Counted from the first letter of the stretch, positions 1 to 9,401 are shown. The stretch: 64,000 nt of DNA from Nostoc sp. XA010 (GCF_020829625.1 NZ_JAIVFX010000010.1:17682-81681); one strand, 5' to 3'. Program-made: numbers and translations. The notes: generated from the letters alone by a model not told the origin.

Positions 1-858
1 TTGGATGTCGATGTCGTCGTCGTGCTCAGGAGGGTCGGCGACTTACCTCTAATGAAGTGGTATCACCCACGCGCTCGGCTATTCGTTTGGAGCCACGATT
101 GGCTCTTTCCCGGCCCCTCAGGCTTCTCGCGTGCGAGCTTAACTTGGCGTGCGAAAATTGAGATGCGTTTCCTGCTTCATGCTTGTTACGACGCAGTTAA
201 CGTTGGAGTGTCTCGCACTCATATGGAAAACATCCGTGACAGCCTCAACAAGACACGGCTGATCGGCCCCCTTCGCGATCGCGTGCGACTTGACTATGTT
301 TATAACTCTATTCCTGAAAATATTAATGTTTTACCTGAAAGCGCTGCATATGATCCGACGAAACTTATCTTCGTCAGCGCACCCTGGAAAGGGCTAAATA
401 TGGTCTTGAAGTCTTTCAAGACGATCCGCCAACATATTCCTGACCTAAAGTTGCATGTCGCAAGCCCTGGATATGGATATCAGCCGGCTGAAAAGTTGGA
501 CGAGTCGTTAACCGAAAACGTTATTTTTCTTGGAAGCCTTTCACACGCCGCAGTTCTGCATGAAATGAGGTCAGCGTTGTGTGTTTTCTATCCAGCCAAC
601 AAAGTACCGGAGACGTTTGGCCTTGTATTTGCAGAAAGCAACGCCGTTGGAACACCGGTGCTGACTCATCCCATTGGAGCTGCTCCCGAACTGCTCACCC
701 CAGAGCAATTGGTTGACGCTAGGGACACAAATGCAATCATCGAGCGTCTCAGGTTGTGGAAGAATGGTGGACGGCCAGTTGTGAGAGCAAAAGAAGAGTT
801 CCGACTGAGCAATGTTATTCGTTCGTGGGAGCGGGTGCTGTTTTCGCAGGGTGCCTAG
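1..858 (+). CDS. Glycosyltransferase family 4 (GT-B), 5' end cut by window edge
   Basis: Probable sugar transferase acting on a nucleotide-sugar donor in the cytoplasm, probably for exopolysaccharide or lipopolysaccharide. The visible 285 residues hold the end of the acceptor domain and the donor-binding domain. Residues about 204-232 carry the GT4 signature (ETFGLVFAES, then a Gly-Thr-Pro turn and a GAAPELL segment), with the family's retaining-type glutamates. The TTG at base 1 is only the window edge; family members have about 350-400 residues, so the N-terminus probably lies upstream. Base composition is more GC-rich than the following genes, with runs of GTC/GTG Val codons at the start, suggesting a transferred polysaccharide island ending here. 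Acceptor and sugar cannot be told. Confidence 0.8.
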   Translation: MDVDVVVVLRRVGDLPLMKWYHPRARLFVWSHDWLFPGPSGFSRASLTWRAKIEMRFLLHACYDAVNVGVSRTHMENIRDSLNKTRLIGPLRDRVRLDYVYNSIPENINVLPESAAYDPTKLIFVSAPWKGLNMVLKSFKTIRQHIPDLKLHVASPGYGYQPAEKLDESLTENVIFLGSLSHAAVLHEMRSALCVFYPANKVPETFGLVFAESNAVGTPVLTHPIGAAPELLTPEQLVDARDTNAIIERLRLWKNGGRPVVRAKEEFRLSNVIRSWERVLFSQGA

Positions 859-878
859 CAGCTTGTTGAAGAAGATAT

Positions 879-913
879 GTAGCGACAGTTAAGAGGGTGA
901 TAACTGCCGCTAC
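879..913. terminator. Inverted repeat between convergent genes, possible terminator
   Basis: Arms GTAGCGACAGTTA and TAACTGCCGCTAC pair except for one mismatch around a 9-base loop. It lies 21 bases after the glycosyltransferase stop and 33 bases beyond the end of the convergent RND gene. No strong T-run follows, so bidirectional termination is an inference. Confidence 0.45.
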
Positions 914-946
914 AATTGGGTGAAATGAACTACAAAAAACAGAGAC

Positions 947-3900
947 TCAATCCTCAGCTTTTGTTGAATATGCAACAGTTTTACCATCCAAGGGCACTGC
1001 TTCTGTTTGCAGTTGTTGATGCCGATTTGGTTTGATAAAGCGCTCTGTCGCCGTCTTAATCACGATATACAAAATTGGCACTACAAACAAACTCAAGAAA
1101 GTCGCAATTAACATCCCACCAAAAACTGCTGTTCCCAAAGATTGGCGACTCGCTGCTCCTGCACCTGTGGAATTAGCCAAGGGGAAAATTCCTAAAAGAG
1201 TAGCAAAGGCAGTCATCAAAATTGGACGTAACCGTTCTTGTGAAGCTTCAATTACTGCTTTAGTCATCGAAAGACCTTGATCTCGCAATTGGTTAGCAAA
1301 CTCAACAATCAAAATAGCGTTCTTACTAGCCAAACCAATCAACATTACTAGACCAATTTGACAGTAAACATCATTAGAAAAACCCCGTAACGATTGAGCT
1401 ACAAGCGCTCCAAAAATAGCTAAGGGAACTGATAACAGAATGATAAAGGGGTCAATGTAGTTTTCGTATTGAGCAGCTAGTACCAAAAATACAAATACCA
1501 ATCCTAATCCAAAAATTAGGGGTGCTAAACCACCAGAATCTATTTCTTCTAATGCAGTCCCTGACCATTCGTAACCGTAACCAGCAGGTAAAACTTCTTT
1601 TGCAACTTGTTCCATTGCTTTAATTGCGTCTCCCGAACTAGAGCCAGGGGCGGCGGCACCATTAATTTCAATTGAGCGGAACAGATTGTAGTGATTGATA
1701 GTTTGCGCTCCCACAGTCGGAGTAACTGTGACTAAGTTACTCAAAGGAATCATTTGATTGTTTTGAGAACGAACGTATAGTTTACCAATATCTTTTGGGT
1801 TGGAACGAAACTGTTGATCTGCCTGGATATACACCCGGTAATTGCGCTGCTGGAGATTGAAATCATTTACATATTGCGATCCTAAAGCAGTTTGTAAAGT
1901 ACTGAAGACATCATCTATAGAAACTTGCAATGATTTGGCTTTATTGCGGTCTACTTCCACAAGCAATTGTGGTGTATCTGCGGCAAAGGTACTAAATACA
2001 GCTTGTAATCCTGGTGTTTGATTAGCTTTACCTAGCAACTTACCCATTGATTGCACCAAATTTTCTAAACCACTGTTACCTCTAAGGTCTTGCAGTTGAA
2101 AGACGAAGCCGCCAAAGTTGCCTAAACCCTGAATTGGGGGCGGGTTCACAGGGAAAACTCTGGCTTCTGGGATTGCCATCAACTTGCCTTGCAAGCTGCC
2201 AATAATCGCCTGTACTGATTGATCAGGTTTTGAACGCTCATCCCATGATTTTAAAGTGGTAAATATGATGCCGCTATTGGCGGTACTACCACTAAAACCA
2301 AATCCTCCGATCGCAAAAGTTCCTAGTACTTCAGGAATTTGCAGAATTTCTTTTTCTACCTGTGCAATCACATCGCTGGTATATTGCAACGAAACCCCTT
2401 GCGGTCCTTGGATAATTGTGATGAAGTAACCTTCGTCTTCATCGGGTAGAAAAGCTGTCGGTACTGTCATGTACAGCCAAGCAGTCATTCCCAAGGAAAC
2501 AATAAACAACCCAATTACAATACCTTTGATGCGTGCGAGAAAGGTAAGCGATCGCTTATAACTATGCTGTACCCAGTCGAGAAAGCGATTTATCTGGCCA
2601 AAAATCCAACCCAGCCAGCCGGAAGGTCTTTGTCCTTGACGCAGCAACACCCCACACAAAGAAGGTATCAGAGTCAAAGCCAAAAAAGTCGAAATCCCAA
2701 TGGAAAAGGCGATAGTCAGCGCAAATTGCCGATAAAGTGCGCCTGTGGTTCCCGGAAAGAACGCCACTGGTACAAACACCGCCATCAATACCAGTGAAGT
2801 TGCAATAACTGCTCCAAATAGTTCCGCCATTGATTCACTGGCGGCTTGACGAGGATTTATACCTTTATCCTGAATAAAACGGCTGATTTGCTCTACTACA
2901 ATGATCGCATCATCTACCACCATCCCTGATGCTAAAGTCAGACCAAACAAAGTCAAACTATTAATCGAAAAGTTAAAAACTTTGACGAAGGCAAATATCC
3001 CAATGAAGGAAAGCGGAATACTAATTGCGGGAATTAGGGTACTTCGCCAGTCCTGCAAAAACACAAAAATTACAATTACAACCAGCACTACCGATTCAAT
3101 CAGGCTCTTAAGCACTTCTGCCATCGACTCTTCCACAAACATGGTTGTGTCAAAAGCTACCTGATATTTCATACCTGGGGGAAAACTTGGAGCCAATCGC
3201 GCAATTTCGGCTTTGACTCCCTTGGCTACATCCAAGGCATTACTACCAGGAACCTGATAAATCCCTAGACCGACAGCATAGTTACCACGAAATCGTAGAA
3301 ATGAACTGTAGTTTTCTGCGCCCAGTTCTGCTCTACCGACATCTTTGAGCTTGACTAATGTGCCATCATCTCCAGTTTTGAGGACAATTTCTTCAAATTC
3401 TGATGGTTCTGCTAATCGGCTAGCAGCACGCACATCAAGTTGATACCTTTGTCCTTCAGGAGCCGGTTCTTGTCCTATTCTCCCTGCACCAACTTGCAAG
3501 TTTTGTTCAGATAAAGCATTTGCTACATCCTGAGTTGTTAGCCCCCGATTGGCAAGGCGACTCGGATCTAACCACAGGCGCATTGCATAGCGGCGTTCGC
3601 CAAAAATTTGGACGTTGCTTACGCCTTTGACTCTTTTTAAAGCATCTGCTAAGTAAAGGTCGGCATAGTTGCTTAAGAATATATTGTCGTACTCTTTATT
3701 TTCAGCGTATAAACCAATCGCCAAGAGAATGTTACTAGATTCTTTCGATACCCGCACTCCCGTGCGCTGCACAGAATCTGGTAGTTGTGGTTGGGCAACA
3801 GAAACCCGATTTTGCACATCCACAGCCGCAATATCTTTATCCCGTGATGAATCAAAGGTGGCTGTAATGGTACTAGTACCATCGTTACTGCTGCTGGAAG

Positions 3901-4138
3901 TGAGATATCTTAGTCCCTCAACTCCGTTGATTTGCCTTTCTAAGATATTTGTCACTCCGTTTTCTACGACTTCTGCACTAGCTCCGCTATAGTTGGAAGT
4001 TACAGTGATTTGGGTAGGACTAATTTCTGGGAATCTTGCGATCGGTAGTGAGGGAATACTAATTAATCCTATTAAAAGGATGACGATCGCACAGACCGAT
4101 GCAAAGATTGGCCGCTTAATAAAAAAGTCAACAAACAT
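947..4138 (-). CDS. RND efflux pump inner-membrane subunit, HAE1/AcrB family
   Basis: Proton-driven export of hydrophobic compounds across the inner membrane, working as a trimer with a periplasmic adaptor and an outer-membrane channel. The 1063-residue length is full for the HAE1 family. The N-terminus (FFIKRPIFASV followed by a membrane helix) is the family start. Residues about 405-417 (GMVVDDAIIVVEQ) contain Asp409-Asp410, matching the proton-relay Asp407/Asp408 of AcrB. The C-terminal membrane block carries the second half of the internal duplication, with a GLASKNAILIVEF segment. It lies 129 bases downstream of the adaptor gene and is probably cotranscribed. No TolC-like gene is nearby, so the outer channel must be encoded elsewhere. 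Substrates cannot be predicted. Confidence 0.95.
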   Translation of the reverse strand: MFVDFFIKRPIFASVCAIVILLIGLISIPSLPIARFPEISPTQITVTSNYSGASAEVVENGVTNILERQINGVEGLRYLTSSSSNDGTSTITATFDSSRDKDIAAVDVQNRVSVAQPQLPDSVQRTGVRVSKESSNILLAIGLYAENKEYDNIFLSNYADLYLADALKRVKGVSNVQIFGERRYAMRLWLDPSRLANRGLTTQDVANALSEQNLQVGAGRIGQEPAPEGQRYQLDVRAASRLAEPSEFEEIVLKTGDDGTLVKLKDVGRAELGAENYSSFLRFRGNYAVGLGIYQVPGSNALDVAKGVKAEIARLAPSFPPGMKYQVAFDTTMFVEESMAEVLKSLIESVVLVVIVIFVFLQDWRSTLIPAISIPLSFIGIFAFVKVFNFSINSLTLFGLTLASGMVVDDAIIVVEQISRFIQDKGINPRQAASESMAELFGAVIATSLVLMAVFVPVAFFPGTTGALYRQFALTIAFSIGISTFLALTLIPSLCGVLLRQGQRPSGWLGWIFGQINRFLDWVQHSYKRSLTFLARIKGIVIGLFIVSLGMTAWLYMTVPTAFLPDEDEGYFITIIQGPQGVSLQYTSDVIAQVEKEILQIPEVLGTFAIGGFGFSGSTANSGIIFTTLKSWDERSKPDQSVQAIIGSLQGKLMAIPEARVFPVNPPPIQGLGNFGGFVFQLQDLRGNSGLENLVQSMGKLLGKANQTPGLQAVFSTFAADTPQLLVEVDRNKAKSLQVSIDDVFSTLQTALGSQYVNDFNLQQRNYRVYIQADQQFRSNPKDIGKLYVRSQNNQMIPLSNLVTVTPTVGAQTINHYNLFRSIEINGAAAPGSSSGDAIKAMEQVAKEVLPAGYGYEWSGTALEEIDSGGLAPLIFGLGLVFVFLVLAAQYENYIDPFIILLSVPLAIFGALVAQSLRGFSNDVYCQIGLVMLIGLASKNAILIVEFANQLRDQGLSMTKAVIEASQERLRPILMTAFATLLGIFPLANSTGAGAASRQSLGTAVFGGMLIATFLSLFVVPILYIVIKTATERFIKPNRHQQLQTEAVPLDGKTVAYSTKAED

Positions 4139-4144
4139 AGCTTA

Positions 4145-4265
4145 AAAATTGGGCATTGGGTATTTGGCATTGAAAAGAGGCAGAGGGGGAGTGCAGGGAG
4201 CAGAGGCGAAAGAGCTAATTTTTTATTCTCTCCTCTGCCCCTCTACTCCCTCATCTCTCATCTTC
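4145..4265. repeat. G-rich and complementary C-rich repeat tract inside the RND operon
   Basis: A GGCATTGGG-type segment is followed by a purine-rich tract (AGAGGCAGAGGGGGAG...) and then its pyrimidine-rich counterpart (CTCTCCTCTGCCCCTC...). The halves can fold into a long hairpin between the adaptor and pump genes. The same repeat family lies inside murD and around 17.0 and 50.2-50.35 kb. It could tune pump expression relative to the adaptor; that is inference. Confidence 0.7.
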
Positions 4266-4267
4266 AA

Positions 4268-5872
4268 CTAAAGCTTTCGACTACCCACTTCTTCCGGTGC
4301 AGGGGTAATGGGAGCGCCATTAGTTAGGTTAAGAATACCGGAAACAACAATTTTGTCCCCAGTTTTTAGTCCTTCGATAACTTGATAATTATTCCCCTCA
4401 ATAACTCCCAATTTCACAGGTTTTTGTTGAGCTACGAGTTTAGGTGCTCCAGCTTGTTTTTCTGCTGGCGCTTCAGCTTTCTTTTCTGTTGGCGCTTCAG
4501 CTACAAACACAAAAGTCTCTCCACCTAGGCGAGATACTGCTGTAACTGGAATTAAAATTCCTGGACGTTGGTTCCAAATCACTTTGGTTTGGACTGACTG
4601 GCGATTGATTAGTTGACTTCTAGAATTACCAAAGTTGGCTTTTACCAAAACTGTTTGCGAATCTGAACTGGCATTTGGAGAGATGAAATTCACCTTACCC
4701 CTTGCTGTGGGTTTGCCTTGGGCGTTGAGCATTTGCACTGGTAATCCCAAGCGCAGCTTTTTGGCTTCTTCTAGGGGAACGGAAATATTCAGTTCTAATG
4801 AGTCGTTTCTAGTCAGTGTAGTCAGCTGGTCTGCTTTTTCTACATAATCTCCCACCTTTGTTGGAATATCACCAACAATGCCAGTGAAAGGTGCAAGGAC
4901 TTTTGTGTATTGTACTTGGACTTGGGCAGCTTGGACTTGGGCAGCTGCTAGACTTACTTGCGATCGCGCTTGGGCAATTTCTTCTGGGCGAGAACCATTT
5001 TGTAGTTGCCTCAAGTTTTGTTTTTGTTGTTCCAGGGCACCACCTAGCTCATTAATACTTGAATTTCTACTTTTGCGGACTTGATCTAGGCGTTTCTGGG
5101 CTACGACAAGGGCAGCTTCAGCACTTTGTTGTTCTTTGACATATCCTTCTAGGACATCTTGGGAAACTGCACCCTCTTTTCTCAATTGTGAATATCGCTT
5201 GGCTCGTGACTGTGCTAGTTCAACATCAGATTTAGCTGACTGAATTTGAGCCTCAGCCTGAGCAATTTCTTCTGGTTGCGATCCTGATTGGGCATCTCTA
5301 AACCGAGCTTGGGCTTGGGCTAACTGCGCTCTGGCTTGGGCAACTTCTTCTTGTCGCGTACCTGCTTGGAGTTCAGCAAGACGTGCTTGGGCTTGTTCTA
5401 GTCCGGCTTTGGCTTGTGATAATTGAGCTTGGACATTATCACTTTCCAGGCTAATAATAGCTTGCCCTTGTTGAACACGGTTGCCCTCTTGGATGAAAAT
5501 CTGGGTTATTCGTCCTTCAACCTGTGGCTTGATGATTGCCGAACGTGGAGCCTCTAAGGAGCCAATAAACTCTGAGCTTTCCTGCACAGTTTCAGTTTGC
5601 ACAGTTGCTAGCTTAACGGGAATTGCCATAGGTTGACCAGCAGCAGGCCCGCCCGGTGGTGCATTGCTAGCATTAGTAGTTTGCCACCAGCGCCAACCAA
5701 TACCAACACCTGCAATTAATAGGACGATTCCCAACAGCAGAGGCCAACGCCGCTTTTGAGGTGGCTTTGGCGATCGCTCTGGCAATGGTTGCGACTCTTG
5801 ATTAGAATCATTAACAGAAGCCTGTTCTGTTTCAATAGGTAGGGTAGAATCAGGGAACTCAGAATGAGGCAT
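4268..5872 (-). CDS. RND efflux periplasmic adaptor (membrane fusion protein, HlyD/AcrA type)
   Basis: Links the inner-membrane RND pump to an outer-membrane channel. A membrane anchor lies at about residues 43-63 after a 40-residue Pro/Gln/Ser-rich cytoplasmic tail. A lipoyl-like half follows (about 110-145, PQVEGRITQIFIQEGNRVQQG), then a very long Gln/Ala-rich coiled-coil hairpin (about 145-325) with repeated AxARxxLAxAQ heptads and repeated GSxPEEIAQA turns, then the second lipoyl half and beta-barrel. The 534 residues exceed the usual 370-450 because of the long hairpin and an Ala/Glu/Lys-rich insert near residues 462-478. It precedes the RND gene on the same strand. The GSRPEEIAQA-type repeats within the hairpin may vary between strains. 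Confidence 0.93.
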   Translation of the reverse strand: MPHSEFPDSTLPIETEQASVNDSNQESQPLPERSPKPPQKRRWPLLLGIVLLIAGVGIGWRWWQTTNASNAPPGGPAAGQPMAIPVKLATVQTETVQESSEFIGSLEAPRSAIIKPQVEGRITQIFIQEGNRVQQGQAIISLESDNVQAQLSQAKAGLEQAQARLAELQAGTRQEEVAQARAQLAQAQARFRDAQSGSQPEEIAQAEAQIQSAKSDVELAQSRAKRYSQLRKEGAVSQDVLEGYVKEQQSAEAALVVAQKRLDQVRKSRNSSINELGGALEQQKQNLRQLQNGSRPEEIAQARSQVSLAAAQVQAAQVQVQYTKVLAPFTGIVGDIPTKVGDYVEKADQLTTLTRNDSLELNISVPLEEAKKLRLGLPVQMLNAQGKPTARGKVNFISPNASSDSQTVLVKANFGNSRSQLINRQSVQTKVIWNQRPGILIPVTAVSRLGGETFVFVAEAPTEKKAEAPAEKQAGAPKLVAQQKPVKLGVIEGNNYQVIEGLKTGDKIVVSGILNLTNGAPITPAPEEVGSRKL

Positions 5873-6008
5873 ATTCGGTTTCTCGTCTTGTGGATTTAGA
5901 CTTGGGCAATCTAATGTTTGCTAAAAAAGGATTATTTAAATAGTTTTTAGCTCTTTTTTATTGATGTTGGTAACAAATATATATTTGGGTCTTTGGGCGA
6001 TCGCTCAC

Positions 6009-6043
6009 GTTGTCTAGCACCTGAAATAAATGTTGTCTAGCAC
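6009..6043. promoter_or_regulatory. Direct repeat GTTGTCTAGCAC x2 upstream of the efflux adaptor gene
   Basis: Two identical 12-base copies (6009-6020 and 6032-6043) are 23 bases apart, about two helical turns, in the 281-base region between the TetR gene and the adaptor start. The spacing fits a protein-binding array on one DNA face. Which protein binds is unknown. Confidence 0.4.
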
Positions 6044-6153
6044 ATTATGTTTATTTTGTACATTACTTAGCTCAAATCATTTTCAAAGTGTAATTTATAA
6101 AACTTTTTTAGGTAGTATCAACTTAGTGTCTTAGCTGAAAGAGAAAACAGAGT

Positions 6154-6528
6154 TTATTTTGTTGTAGAAGAATCAACTGAACCTCCTACCTCCTGCAACG
6201 GCAAAGTGCTAATACCGCGCACAAATAAATTCACACAAGTTTCCACGTAGCATTCACGACTGTATTCTAGTGCGGTGGAGATATGGCTAAAACGTAAGAT
6301 ACCGTGAAGCAACATACCTGTGAAACTATCCACAGATGCTTTTAAATCTATAGCTAATAGTTGCTCTTTGTTCTGGAAATGACGAAATAAAGTTACCTCA
6401 TTGACCGCAGCAACACGAGCAATTTCTCGCGTTATCGCTCCTGTTAAAGCTGCTGTTGCAAACACCTGAGTTGCTGCCTTGATCAAGCGTGCATGAGTTT
6501 GTGCCGTCCTTGATGCTAAGTTTTTCAT
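6154..6528 (-). CDS. TetR/AcrR-family regulator, short C-terminus
   Basis: Likely transcriptional regulator of the downstream efflux genes. The N-terminal 60 residues form the TetR DNA-binding domain: an Ala-rich first helix (RLIKAATQVF), then GAITREIARVAAVNEVTLFRHF, the helix-turn-helix ending in the usual FRHF/YYHF motif. The protein has only 124 residues against about 190-210 for the family, and its tail (LPLQEVGGSVDSS) does not resemble a full ligand-binding domain, so the C-terminus may be truncated. The ATG at 6528 is preferred over an in-frame TTG at 6540. A TATAAT box lies about 25 bases upstream (6553-6558), followed by GCAAG/CTTGC arms that could be an autoregulatory site. Confidence 0.75.
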   Translation of the reverse strand: MKNLASRTAQTHARLIKAATQVFATAALTGAITREIARVAAVNEVTLFRHFQNKEQLLAIDLKASVDSFTGMLLHGILRFSHISTALEYSRECYVETCVNLFVRGISTLPLQEVGGSVDSSTTK

Positions 6529-6996
6529 AAGCGTTTGCAAGTGCTTGCTTGCATTATAACCACATAAAAGATGAGATGAATATAAGTTACAGATGAGTTT
6601 ATCGCTCTTAAGTAGTAGTGAATACTGATCTTAGGGAAGAGAAAAGTATGGAGCAATGCCAACTCTTGGAGAGGCTTGTCTGCGACACGCTGCACGTAGC
6701 TTGCTTCGGCCTAGTAGTACGCCAACGCTATTAACTCAGCTTTATTTAAGTAACGTTGCAAGTTTCATCGAGTTATCCTCATCAAGAACGACGTGCAATT
6801 TAACCATTGTTCTCTAGATTCCTATTTTTGAGCAGTCTCAACTTCCTACACTTAGGTCACCCGATCGGTTGATTTTCAACTCACCCGAATGGGTGATTTA
6901 ATTTTTCCTAATTACGGTTTTGTCTTCTCAACCGCTTAATGTTTGCTAATTAAGAAGCATCTCATTTTGGGAAAAAATCTCCACTATCCAGCCATA
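6529..6996. other. Intergenic region with promoter, dispersed repeat and paired palindromes
   Basis: No gene is supported. It contains the TetR gene promoter near 6541-6560, a dispersed repeat around 6676-6722 with a GTAGCTTGCTTCGG core, and the palindromes at 6857-6896 described separately. Confidence 0.6.
6857..6896. promoter_or_regulatory. Two near-identical palindromes TCACCCGnnnGGnTGA, candidate operators
   Basis: TCACCCGATCGGTTGA (6857-6872) and TCACCCGAATGGGTGA (6881-6896) are 16-base near-palindromes 24 bases apart. This form is typical of TetR-family operators, and a TetR gene lies about 330 bases away. The second copy, followed by TTTAATTTTT, could alternatively be a weak rightward terminator. 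Confidence 0.4.
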
Positions 6997-8286
6997 TCAA
7001 CCATCTACAACTGATTTCTTGGAATTTAATTTTGGCAAGATACCTAGAGGTGACTTTCGGTTAGCAACAATATGAGAAAGCAGCCCTTCATACCGATTAA
7101 GTGCTTGGTCAAAGGAATAGTTTTCTTCGGCAAACTGTCTTCCTGCCTTACCTAGCCTCGCCCCTAGAGTCGGATTAGCATATAAATCATGCACCGCAGC
7201 AGCCATTGCATTGGGTGATTCTGGCTCAACAATTATTCCACCACCACTGAGTTGGATTGCTTTTGCAGCAGTACCAGTGGCAGGAACTGAACCCACAATT
7301 GGGCGACCACTCGCCAACAATAGTGGTATTTTTGAAGGCATATTGAACGAAATGACATTGCGTTTTTGCACAATCAACCCTACATCAGATGCTGCTAGCA
7401 TTTCGGGTAGTTTTTCTCGCGGCTGCAACGGTAGCAGCAAAACATTCTCTGCTCCATTTAAAAGACAATATTTCTGCAACCTTTGCAATGCTATTGATTC
7501 GCCAACGATAACAAAGACAATCTCCTTGATATGACGCAAGCAAACTGCTGCTTCTATTACTGTTTCTAAGCCTTGCGTTAGAGCAATATTGCCCGAATAA
7601 AGTACTACAAATTTTCCATCAAGTTGATGGCTAGATATCCACGAGTTGTTCTGTTTTGGTAATGGGCAGATGAAATTTACATTCACCCAATTGGGAATAC
7701 AAACGATTTTATTAACAGGTACTCCCTTATTTACCAAATTCTCACGAAACCCATCGGCAATGACACTAATAGTGTGTGCCGACCGATATGCAAATTTTTC
7801 TAGGGCTGCAAGAGTTCGGATCATCCACTTGTTCTTCAATAGCCCGATACGTACCGCAGCATCTGGTAGGATATCTTGCACATTCAGAACTACTGGGCAG
7901 TTATATAACCAACCAAATATTGTTACTGGTAAAGTACCGAAAAGAGGCGGGACTGTTAAAAGAATTACATCAGGGCGTCCGCCTTTAAAAGCTTGGGGTA
8001 AGCTCGTGAAAACAAAGCTCAACTCCAGCAACAGCCGATCTAGGAGATTAGGTTTAGACTTAATTCGTATGTAACTTCGTTGAATGATGACGCCATTTAT
8101 TTGTTCAGTAACGTACCACTTACCCCGATACTCATCGTAAATTTCGCGCTGAGGATAGTTGGGCATTCCCGTAACCACCCGCACTTGGTGACTTCGCTTT
8201 ACTAATCCTTCTGCTAATTCAGTCATTAACGGAGCAATACCAATCGGCTCTGGATGATAGTTGTAGGAATAAATCAGAATGTGCAT
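6997..8286 (-). CDS. Glycosyltransferase family 4, WcaI-like
   Basis: Probable polysaccharide glycosyltransferase, most like WcaI-type enzymes of capsule or colanic-acid pathways. The 429 residues match the family. The N-terminus (MHILIYSYNYHPEPIG followed by a long helix with LAEGLVKRSHQV) is the acceptor-domain start with the conserved YxPE/IG loop. The donor domain begins near residue 222 (GKFVVLYSGNIALTQGLETVIEA) and contains MPSKIPLLLASGRPIVGSV followed by GGGIIVEPE, the nucleotide-sugar binding region. A soluble or membrane-associated cytoplasmic enzyme is expected. It stands alone on the minus strand with no polysaccharide cluster beside it. Acceptor and donor sugars are unknown. Confidence 0.88.
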   Translation of the reverse strand: MHILIYSYNYHPEPIGIAPLMTELAEGLVKRSHQVRVVTGMPNYPQREIYDEYRGKWYVTEQINGVIIQRSYIRIKSKPNLLDRLLLELSFVFTSLPQAFKGGRPDVILLTVPPLFGTLPVTIFGWLYNCPVVLNVQDILPDAAVRIGLLKNKWMIRTLAALEKFAYRSAHTISVIADGFRENLVNKGVPVNKIVCIPNWVNVNFICPLPKQNNSWISSHQLDGKFVVLYSGNIALTQGLETVIEAAVCLRHIKEIVFVIVGESIALQRLQKYCLLNGAENVLLLPLQPREKLPEMLAASDVGLIVQKRNVISFNMPSKIPLLLASGRPIVGSVPATGTAAKAIQLSGGGIIVEPESPNAMAAAVHDLYANPTLGARLGKAGRQFAEENYSFDQALNRYEGLLSHIVANRKSPLGILPKLNSKKSVVDG

Positions 8287-8922
8287 GAGCTATTTGTGAT
8301 TTTTGTGAAGACAGCCTGAGATAATCGGATTTATTCCTTCATAGTCAGTATGGGCTGCTAATTTTATTCGTTATTTGAATTTATAAATTTGCTTCATTAA
8401 CAGTGCATTAAACATTGTTAATAAATTTTTTAGTGGTTTTTAAAAGAGAATTTGTGTACTGCATAAAGCACTTAAAAATTCAAATATCACTTTGTGTAAA
8501 CAGCTTAGGTTCTTAAAGGTTGTTGTAAAAATTCCAGAAGGTATAATTTTCTGGTTCTGACTTAAATGAATTACAACGAAAAAGCAAAGTTTCAGCTATG
8601 CGCTGTATATTTTGCTGTGTTTACAATTAGAGTAAAAGACCCTTTGAAAACATCCTTTTATAGACATAGGTTTTAGTTTTTGCTTATTTATGACAATATT
8701 TGTCCTGGTTGTTTCTGAACTAATGCCTAAGTTTAGAACTTGGGGGATTTTACCATCATATTCAAGATCGTGCATATAACCCGCATTCCGCCCTTTAAAC
8801 TGGCACATAGTGTTGATGAGAATTAATGAGTTTTAATGATAGCCCTATCAATTCACTGAACTAGTAGAGCTAGGATAGAGATTCAGTAAATTTGGCAAGC
8901 TCTGACTAGAAAGCCCTAATTT

Positions 8923-9065
8923 CTAGCAAGAGGGTTGCTTTTTCTTCAAAGATGAACCTACACCCAAAGCAGCAAATGCTAGCAAACCCAGCATAGAAGC
9001 AGGTTCATGAACTTTGGATACCTGGATAGAGCGAGAATTTTGCTAAAAATATCTTTCATGGTCAT
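8923..9065 (-). pseudogene. Remnant of a PEP-CTERM exported protein gene (internally deleted)
   Basis: One minus-strand frame (8923-9042) ends in a classic PEP-CTERM sorting tail: VHEPASMLGLLAFAALG, then VGSSLKKKQPSC and a stop. This has the Glu-Pro motif, hydrophobic helix and basic end recognised by exosortase. Just upstream, in a different frame, is a plausible gene start: GGAG followed by ATGACCATGAAAGATATT, encoding MTMKDIFSKILALS, which resembles a signal-peptide start. The two parts are in different frames and almost touch, so the body of the gene appears deleted with loss of frame. The original function cannot be inferred. Confidence 0.65.
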
Positions 9066-9401
9066 AGCTCCAAAGTTGATTGAAATAATGCAAATATCAA
9101 TGCATCAGACAAAACTAAGCTTACGATAGAAATATGTAGCCGTAAATACCGCATAAAACTGCGGTAGTAAATGTAATGAATCAATAAAGTGAAACACTTT
9201 TTTTGTGAAGTTTTGCATAAAATGCCAAGTTTATCTAAGTTAAAAACTTACGCAAAACATCCAAACTCTAGTAAAATGTGGCGGGAGTTTGCCTAATTTT
9301 AACAAGTAGCTTCAGCAGCTTGTTGTCTAGCTAATTGAAATGGCATAAGAAGCTCGGAATACAATTATGCGTAACTTTTGAGAGCTAGTTGCTACCCTGC
9401 C

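Noticed and set aside
8596..8808. 70-codon minus-strand reading frame in a long gap
   Set aside because: No family resemblance, ribosome-binding site or context; AT-rich chance frame is likely.
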